NCBI GenBank assembly: GCA_959606065.1
Contig: CAUHHV010000010.1
Span: forward strand, 1-64,000
Length of the DNA stretch: 64,000 nt
Direction of reading: 5' to 3'
DNA from: an uncultured Collinsella sp.
GTDB lineage: Bacteria; Actinomycetota; Coriobacteriia; Coriobacteriales; Coriobacteriaceae
Each line of letters starts with the position of its first letter. Positions within the stretch are counted from its first letter, which is position 1. Under the pieces are notes generated by a model. The model did not search any database and had not been told where the DNA came from. It worked only from the letters and a program-made list of their open reading frames with translations. The position numbers and the translations under genes are program-made. Positions 57,684 to 64,000 of this stretch are shown here, in pieces.

Positions 57684-60447
57684 ACTCGGCGCTCTTGAGG
57701 GCGCCGACCATGTCGATCTTGTTGAGGGTGCGATTGGTAGCGAGGTTGACGATAAACGTAAAGGCAAAGGCCAGCAGAACGGACAGCACGTAGCTCAGCG
57801 GCTCGACCTCAACGTCAAAGTACAATGACGGCATCTGCAAAATGTACGTAAAACTCTCGGCCAGCAAGCCGCCCAGCGGAACGCCCAGCGCGGCTCCGAT
57901 CGCCGTAAGAATCAACGTCTCCTTGTTGACGTAATGGTGCACCTCGCCACGACGGAAGCCCAGCACCTTAATAGTCGCCAGCTCGCGTTCGCGCTCCGAG
58001 ATGTTGGTGTTAGACAACGTAAATACCACCACAAACGACAGGCACGCCGCCATAAAGGTCACAAGCACCACGACCGAATTGATAATCGTAAAGTTTGCCT
58101 CATAGTTTTCCCAATGCTCGGCGGTGCTCGACAGCGTAATCCAACCATCGCTCTTAAGACGGTTGGTAAACGCAATCTGGTCAGCCGACGAACCCTTAAG
58201 CAGCACAAAGACGCCGTTAAGGCGTGCACTTCGACCGAACGCGCGCTCATAGGTGCTCTGCGTCATGTAAAGCGTGTTGCCTAGATAGTTGAGCGAGATG
58301 TCGCTGACTTTGACCTTGGCAACATTGAGCGACGAATCCTGGACGTGCGCCGTATCGCCCGGCTGAATCCCCAGTACCAGCTGTGAACTCTTGCTCAGAT
58401 ACACGTCTCCGTCACGCAAAGACAGCGGCTCTTTGGACTCATCCTCAAGGCGAACATAGTCGTCCAGATCGTTCGTGCGGTCATCGGGCACCACGATCAG
58501 CTGCACGGTCTCGCTCTTTCCGCCGAATGTAAAGGTGACGTTGTCGGTCATAATCGGCAGGGTCGAGGTCACGGTCACGTTGGAATCATTGGCCGCGTTG
58601 CGCTCGTCCAACGCCGCGCACGTCTGCGAAAAATCGTCGGGATTGGCGACCGCCAGCAAGTCATAGCGCGTGATATGCCCGTACTGCTTGGGCGAAAGCG
58701 CCACCGACGTGTCACGGATGCCCATACCGCAGATCACGAGCGCTGTGCAGCCGGCAATTCCGAAGATGGTCATAAAGGCGCGCTTTTTATAGCGGAATAG
58801 GTTGCGTGCAGCGACCTTGTTCAAAAAGCCCATGCGGCGCCAGATAAAGCCGATACGCTCAAGCAAGATGCGCGAGCCGGCGCGCGGAGCCTTGGAGCGC
58901 ATGAGCGAGGCCGGGGTCTCGGCCATCTCGTGGCGGCAGGCGATAATTGTGGCGCCCACCACGCCCACGGCAAACAGTGCCACCGAGACGATTGAGGACA
59001 CAATGTCGTACGAAAGCAACATCTGGGGCAGCGAGTACATGTCGTCGAACACCGTAAACAGGAACAGCGGCAGGCCCACAAATCCGATGATATTGCCGAG
59101 CACGCCGCCGATCAGGCACGCCCACAGCGAGTAGTCCACGTATTTGGACAGAATGCGCCCGCGCGAATAACCGAGCGCCTTATACAGGCCGATGAGCGTG
59201 CGTTCCTCCTCGACCATACGCGTGGCGGTGGTAAGGCTGATGAGCACGGCGACGATAAAGAAGATGAACGGGAAGACCGTGGCGATGGCCTCGATCGAGG
59301 AGCTGTCGCTCTCGACGCTCGAGTAGCTCGCGATGTTGCCACGGTCCTGGATGTACCAGGTGCATTCGCCAAGGTCGGAAATCTCGGCGCGGGCATCGGC
59401 GAATTGCTGGTCGGCGGCGGCGCGGCGCTGGTCCAAATCGGCCTGAGCCTGGGCGCGCTCCTCGCTGCCCTCGGCCATACGGTTGATGTTGTCCTGTTCA
59501 ATCCCAAAGACCATGTTCGCTTGACGCTCGGCCGCGTCCAAGCTCGCCGGCGTATCGGCCGTCAGTTCCTGGGCACGCGCTTTTTCGCGCTCGTCACGAA
59601 TCTTCTCGATATTGCCCTTGACCTCGTTAATCCTTGCCGTATAGGCATCGGAATAGGAGTTGAGGTCCTTGGCTCCCTCGACGATCACGTGGATCGCGGA
59701 ATAGGACGACGACGTCGCGGCATCCTCACTCACGTAGAACTTGTAGTCCGCGGCCGAGGCGGCACGGAAGGCGTTGACTGTCGAGTCGGAGCTCACATCA
59801 GTGGGATCGAGGACCTCAGCCGTAATGGTGTAGTCCCCATCGGCAAACTGGTCCTTGGCGCTTTGGTTCGACGAGCTCGCATCGGTGGCGGCAAAGCTCA
59901 CCGTATCGCCGATTTTCTTGCCCGAAGCCTTCAAAAAACGTGAGGTCACTGCTACTTCGCCCGAAGTCTCGGGCAGCTCGCCGCATACTAGCACCGGTTG
60001 GTCAATATTCTCTTTGGAGAGGCTCTGTACGATGACACGCTCGCGCGTCGTACCCACGGCGGTATAGGCGGTCTCGGTATAGATGCCCTCGGCCGTCTCG
60101 ACGCCATCGACCTCTTGGATCGCAGCAAGATCGTCATCGGTCAGACCATAGGTCGACTGCACGTTGATGTCATAAACATTCTGCTGGTCAAAGTAAGCGT
60201 CGACCGAATCGCACAGATCCTCGCAACCCGCCTTAAGGCCACACATCACGCTCACGCCGAGCGCGGTGATCACGACAATGGACAAGAAGCGTTTGAGGCT
60301 GCCGCGAATCGTGCGGTAGACACCGCGGCGAAACACCGTCGGCACCATGTCGTTTGAACTTTGGGCAGTGCGGTAGGTCGTAAAATCCTGCTCGCGCTCC
60401 GTGTTCTGCGCGTCGCGGCGTTGGCTGTTTTGGCGGTCCTGATCCAT
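57682..60447 (-). CDS. FtsX-like (MacB-type) ABC permease, large
   Basis: The ATG at 60447 (MDQDRQNSQ) is used; a GTG at 60459 is the alternative. After a basic cytoplasmic lead, helix one is SIVVITALGVSVMCGL. A long extracytoplasmic region of about 300 residues follows, with a coiled-coil part (EKARAQELTADTPASLDAAE, EDNINR-like, EERAQAQADLDQRRAAADQQ). Two FtsX cores follow (TATRMVEEERTLIGLYKALGYS near 400, and NTNISERERELATIKVLGFR near 820). The product is 921 residues. It pairs with the ATPase at 60453 to export lipids, peptides or drugs, or to drive envelope remodelling; the substrate is unknown. Confidence 0.9.
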   Translation of the reverse strand: MDQDRQNSQRRDAQNTEREQDFTTYRTAQSSNDMVPTVFRRGVYRTIRGSLKRFLSIVVITALGVSVMCGLKAGCEDLCDSVDAYFDQQNVYDINVQSTYGLTDDDLAAIQEVDGVETAEGIYTETAYTAVGTTRERVIVQSLSKENIDQPVLVCGELPETSGEVAVTSRFLKASGKKIGDTVSFAATDASSSNQSAKDQFADGDYTITAEVLDPTDVSSDSTVNAFRAASAADYKFYVSEDAATSSSYSAIHVIVEGAKDLNSYSDAYTARINEVKGNIEKIRDEREKARAQELTADTPASLDAAERQANMVFGIEQDNINRMAEGSEERAQAQADLDQRRAAADQQFADARAEISDLGECTWYIQDRGNIASYSSVESDSSSIEAIATVFPFIFFIVAVLISLTTATRMVEEERTLIGLYKALGYSRGRILSKYVDYSLWACLIGGVLGNIIGFVGLPLFLFTVFDDMYSLPQMLLSYDIVSSIVSVALFAVGVVGATIIACRHEMAETPASLMRSKAPRAGSRILLERIGFIWRRMGFLNKVAARNLFRYKKRAFMTIFGIAGCTALVICGMGIRDTSVALSPKQYGHITRYDLLAVANPDDFSQTCAALDERNAANDSNVTVTSTLPIMTDNVTFTFGGKSETVQLIVVPDDRTNDLDDYVRLEDESKEPLSLRDGDVYLSKSSQLVLGIQPGDTAHVQDSSLNVAKVKVSDISLNYLGNTLYMTQSTYERAFGRSARLNGVFVLLKGSSADQIAFTNRLKSDGWITLSSTAEHWENYEANFTIINSVVVLVTFMAACLSFVVVFTLSNTNISERERELATIKVLGFRRGEVHHYVNKETLILTAIGAALGVPLGGLLAESFTYILQMPSLYFDVEVEPLSYVLSVLLAFAFTFIVNLATNRTLNKIDMVGALKSAE

Positions 60448-60452
60448 GGGCG

Positions 60453-61154
<702 letters not shown>

Positions 61155-61207
61155 CGATTAATTCCCATCTGGTCGGATAACTCTTTAGTATTACCCATTT
61201 CGCACCG

Positions 61208-61243
61208 ACCAAAAAGGGACAGGTTTATTTTGGCAGGTTTTAT
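61208..61243. repeat. Dispersed palindromic repeat, family A, copy 6 (reverse orientation)
   Basis: ACCAAAAAGGGACAGG and TTTTGGCAGGTTTTAT, followed by AAGGGGAAACG. One arm is shortened (ACC in place of AAACCTGCC), so the stem is weak. It lies 54 bases upstream of the ATPase gene. The rest of the 412-base gap 61155-61566 shows no convincing gene apart from the AIM24 terminator. Confidence 0.75.
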
Positions 61244-61518
61244 AAGGGGAAACGTACCTCTTTGGGGGCAGCGCGGGACGCGCAGGGGCGGCCGTGCAGA
61301 TCGGCACAGCCGTCTCACGTGGAATCGACCGACGCCCGCCTTTCCGTGACACCGGCAACTCGTTTTTGCTTGTTGGCATGGCCGCCATTATGACTTGGGA
61401 CTGAGCACTCAAATTCTCACTCCTCATTGCCACGCTTGCCGCAAGCTATCAGGGTGACGAGATGACGACGCTCGCTGTAGCAGCGCAGCCACACTCTATA
61501 AGCGAGGCGTTTGCCAGC

Positions 61519-61554
61519 AAAAAAGCGCGCGACAGGGTAAGCCCGCCGCGCGCT
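61519..61554 (-). terminator. Intrinsic terminator after the AIM24-like gene
   Basis: On the minus strand AGCGCGCG and CGCGCGCT pair around a 15-base loop and are followed by TTTTTTGC, 13 bases past the stop codon. Confidence 0.9.
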
Positions 61555-61566
61555 ATCCTATGCGGA

Positions 61567-62241
61567 CTAGTTATTGTTGTTGGTCATCGAGGCCACTGCT
61601 GCCGCAAGATTGGAAATGGGCATCGTCTGCAACCAGATGCGACCGGGACCGGTGAGCACGGTGTTGAACACGCCCTCGCCGCCAAACATGATGTTTTTGA
61701 CGCCCTTGACCATTTGAGCGTCGATGCTCACGGTCTCCTCAAAGCCGGCCACGTTGCCGGTATCCACAATCATCTGCTGGCCAGCAGCGAGCTCGTACTC
61801 AACCAGGTCGCCGTCGATCTCGGCAAAAGCAACACCCGAGCCCGTGAGCTTCTGCATGATAAAGCCCTCGCCGCCAAAGACGCCGGCCTTTGCCTTCTTG
61901 TTAAAGTGAATGCTCAACTCGACGCCACTTTCCGCGGCAAGGAACGAACGCTTCTGCAAAATCCAGCTCTTGCCCGGACCGATCTCGATTGGCACGATGC
62001 GGCCGGGGAAGCAGGAGCCAAACGCGATCATGCCATCGCCACGCGCGGTCCAAATGTTTTGGAACAATGCCTCACCCGAAAAAGCCTTGGAGAACATCTT
62101 GCCGATGCCACCGCCCGAGGTAGACATTTCCATGTTGGGGGTCATCCAAGCCATGGCGCCGCTTTCGGTGATCATGGATTCGCCATCGCTAAGGTTGCAC
62201 GTAACAACCGGGAAAGCCCCTCCGCCGATCTCGTACTGCAT
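61567..62241 (-). CDS. AIM24/TIGR00266 family protein
   Basis: This 224-residue protein is a beta-rich AIM24 domain: MQYEIGGGAFPVVTCNLSDGESMITESGAMAWM at the start, GEALFQNIWTARGDGMIAFGS, GFIMQKLTGSGVAFAEIDGDLVEYEL and GEGVFNTVLTGPGRIWLQTMP near the end. The fold is a trimeric beta-prism (as in tryptophan-RNA-binding-like proteins). Bacterial members have no settled function. The start follows AAAGGAGACGGTC. It is monocistronic. Confidence 0.92.
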   Translation of the reverse strand: MQYEIGGGAFPVVTCNLSDGESMITESGAMAWMTPNMEMSTSGGGIGKMFSKAFSGEALFQNIWTARGDGMIAFGSCFPGRIVPIEIGPGKSWILQKRSFLAAESGVELSIHFNKKAKAGVFGGEGFIMQKLTGSGVAFAEIDGDLVEYELAAGQQMIVDTGNVAGFEETVSIDAQMVKGVKNIMFGGEGVFNTVLTGPGRIWLQTMPISNLAAAVASMTNNNN

Positions 62242-62347
62242 GACCGTCTCCTTTCCACTCAGGAGCCGAATAACGATGCCTATATTTTAGCAGGTAGAGA
62301 TGCATATGTTCACACCGCCCATGCCCTCTCCTGCGGACGTTTCCCCA

Positions 62348-62392
62348 GATAAAACCTGCCAAAATAAACCTGTTCCTTTTTGGCAGGTTTTA
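62348..62392 (-). repeat. Dispersed palindromic repeat, family A, copy 7
   Basis: A near-canonical copy (CCTGTTCC in the centre instead of CCTGTCCC). On the minus strand it merges with the TAA stop of the truncated histidine kinase. Confidence 0.88.
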
Positions 62393-62944
62393 AAGGCAAA
62401 CGGTGAAGGTGATCTGGTTGCCGTGACCGGATACGGTGGCGGCGCCTCCATGGGCCTCGGCGATGGCACGCACCACGGACAGGCCCACGCCCGAGCCACC
62501 CGTCTTGGAGCTGCGCGACGCATCCGCACGATAGAAGCGATCGAACAATCGGTCCAGGTCGCCCTCGGGCAGCTCGTCCACGGCGTTCGATACGACAAGC
62601 TCGGCGGCGCCCTTGCCTTTGCCGTGCGAAACGGCGCACAGGCTCAGCTCAATCACGCTGCCCTCGCTCGCATAGCGCGTGGCGTTGTCCAGTAGCAACT
62701 CAACCACCTGTGCCACCGCCGCGGCATCGGCATGGGTCCGCACGCCGGTCGCAATCGACGTCGACAGGCGTTTACCGCCTGAGACCGCCACCGACTTAAA
62801 CGGCGCCGCCGCCTTGTTCACCGCCTCCGAAAGATCGATCGACGCCATGGTAAAGCCCGCCGAGCCCTCGTCCATGCGTGCCAAGAACACCAAGCGCTCC
62901 GTGAGCGCCGATAATAGCGCACCCGCACTCGCCTTAGTGCTGCC
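62390..62944 (-). pseudogene. Sensor histidine kinase, C-terminal remnant
   Basis: The frame reads ASAGALLSALTERLVFLARM, DEGSAGFTMASIDLSEAV, the N box VVELLLDNATRYA, the F/G box LFDRFYRADASRSSKTGG and GVGLSVVRAIAEAHGG, then a stop. It is the end of the dimerisation helix pair and the whole ATPase domain of an EnvZ-class kinase. An in-frame TAA at 62945-62947 cuts it off just before the region where the phospho-accepting His would lie. No sensor or HisKA His is found upstream, and no response regulator gene is adjacent. A start such as TTG at about 62893 could still make an ATPase fragment. Confidence 0.8.
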
Positions 62945-63086
62945 TTAGCAGGTCGATGAGCATATTTAAAAAAGCAAGGTTATAGCTTAGTCGGACTTAA
63001 GGAACGGGCGGCTTCACATCTCGCCCTGCAAACAACGCCCGTACAGCGAGCGCGCTTGCCGCATGGGCGTTGCGGCCGCCTGCAGC

Positions 63087-63662
63087 TTATAGATAGGCAC
63101 CCTCGAGGCGCAGCAGCCACTCCTTGCGATCCAGTCCACCGGCGTATCCGTTGAGCGATCCGTCGGCCGCGACCACGCGATGGCACGGCACGATAATCGA
63201 AATAGGGTTGCGAGCGACCGCAGCCCCCACCGCGCGAGGAGATACAACGGGCGCTTCATTTCCCGGCACACGATGTCGAGCCGCAACACGCTGGGCGATC
63301 TCGCCATACGTAGCGACCTCGCCACGCGGGATCGAAAGCAGCTCAAACCAAACCTCACGCTGAAACGCCGTGCCGATCATATGCAACGGCGGCGTAAACC
63401 GAGGTTCCTGCCCTGCAAAATAAGCATTCAGCCAAGCCCAGGAACGCTCAAGCACCGAAGAGGCCGCACCATTTGCCGGACTCACCGACGACATGCCACC
63501 AGTACCGGAAACCGCATCGACGCCTTCAACATGTTCGGAGTCTTCACGGAGAAGCGTGGAGCCAAAGTGCTCCTGCCCCTCAAACCAAAGCCCCGTCAGA
63601 CCGCGGCCATCAGCGGCAAGCAGGATTTCGCCCAAAGGCGAAGCAAACGTCGTCGTGACCAC
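63087..63662 (-). CDS. ogt: Methylated-DNA--protein-cysteine methyltransferase
   Basis: This suicide DNA-repair protein takes alkyl groups from O6-alkylguanine onto its active-site cysteine. That Cys is in IIVPCHRVVAADGSLNGYAGG. FQREVWFELLSIPRGEVATYGEIA (recognition helix region) and GAAVARNPISI are also intact. An N-terminal domain (TTFASPLGEILLAADGRGLTGLWF) is present, with a Gly/Ser-rich insert near residues 45-65. The product is 191 residues, slightly long. The ATG at 63662 follows AAAGGAGCCGCTGGTG. Confidence 0.95.
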   Translation of the reverse strand: MVTTTFASPLGEILLAADGRGLTGLWFEGQEHFGSTLLREDSEHVEGVDAVSGTGGMSSVSPANGAASSVLERSWAWLNAYFAGQEPRFTPPLHMIGTAFQREVWFELLSIPRGEVATYGEIAQRVAARHRVPGNEAPVVSPRAVGAAVARNPISIIVPCHRVVAADGSLNGYAGGLDRKEWLLRLEGAYL

Positions 63663-63829
63663 CAGCGGCTCCTTTCAAAACTCCGCAACATAATACCGCG
63701 AATTGTGCAGACAACCCCCGCAGATACGTCCGGGCGAGCTCGCAATTACTTCAGCGAGGCTGTTTTTCCCAATCAAGCGAAGAAGACGCGGGGCTTCGAC
63801 GCCAGGGCGGTACCCCCGCCAGCTGAGCT

Positions 63830-64000
63830 CTAATACTTTTCCCGAGAAGTGAACGAGTAAAAACGAAGTCCCGGAGCATCCACACCTTTAGACCGCAAAA
63901 CCGCAGGATTCGCGCTGCAAAACCGCAGGAAATAGCGGTCAAAATATGCCAATGCTTCGGGGGTCCAAATAAGGTCCTTCACTTCTCGGGAAAGTATTAG
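63830..64000. repeat. About 170-base element bounded by inverted repeats, reaching the window edge
   Basis: CTAATACTTTTCCCGAGAAG and onward (63830-63853) pairs with 63978-64000 with a single-base gap over 24 bases. The interior holds two copies of CAAAACCGCAGGA-like strings (63893-63910 and 63917-63932), also found in the element at 16568-16700. The right arm may continue past the window. Between ogt and this element (63663-63829) nothing was recognised. Confidence 0.75.

Noticed and set aside
61191..61433. 80-codon frame on the minus strand upstream of the ATPase gene
   Set aside because: Its C-terminus is translated family A repeat and the rest has no features or ribosome site.
63751..63942. 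63-codon frame near the right edge
   Set aside because: It starts inside the inverted-repeat element, has no ribosome site and no similarity to anything I recognise.

Overview
The window is a high-GC bacterial chromosome segment with short intergenic spaces. Gene content and style point to a gut actinobacterium of the Coriobacteriia, most likely Collinsella or a close relative. This assignment is inference. It rests on the GC-rich codon use, the coenzyme A dehydratase activase of nearly 1,600 residues, the AmaP/DUF2273/Asp23 envelope-stress operon, and the many dispersed palindromic repeats between genes. No rRNA, tRNA or CRISPR array was recognised.

Layout. 1-16.4 kb is housekeeping and membrane genes: an M20 peptidase tail, a zinc-ribbon membrane protein, YitT, the Asp23 operon, YebC, a DUF6020 membrane protein, Lgt, a NifU scaffold, dCMP deaminase, CoaX, an OPT transporter, a DUF389 protein and a hydroxyacyl-CoA dehydrogenase. 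16.8-22.4 kb holds the giant activase with its TetR regulator. 22.4-22.8 kb, which looks empty at first, carries a 41-codon hydrophobic peptide gene and a converging promoter, arranged like a type I toxin-antitoxin locus. 22.8-31.5 kb has a HAD phosphatase, a TetR/MFS efflux pair with two 21-bp operators, the amt-glnK nitrogen pair, a CmpB-like membrane protein, an HD hydrolase and a DXS-like synthase. 32-36.3 kb is a polar amino-acid ABC importer followed by a class-I amidotransferase hydrolase.

36.4-44.3 kb is an accessory island of visibly lower GC. Its core is a putative RiPP (ribosomally made, modified peptide) cluster: a previously uncalled 42-residue precursor with six cysteines, an ABC ATPase, two ABC-2 permeases, a radical SAM/SPASM maturase and an ABC exporter without a peptidase domain. 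An XRE regulator/DUF2975 pair and a damaged IS3-family element lie beside it. This cluster is the most interesting system in the window.

44.3-64 kb returns to backbone: an Hpt protein and a GGDEF-REC-HD-GYP protein, an alpha/beta hydrolase, a TYW1-like radical SAM protein, a SEC-C methionine aminopeptidase, a D-2-hydroxyacid dehydrogenase, a PIN/RelB-type toxin-antitoxin pair, an M18 aminopeptidase, an Ntn hydrolase, phosphofructokinase, a membrane-bound XRE protein, a MacB/FtsX-type ABC system, an AIM24 protein, a truncated histidine kinase and Ogt. At least seven copies of one terminator-like repeat are scattered through the window, five of them directly at a gene's stop codon or in the gap just beyond it.
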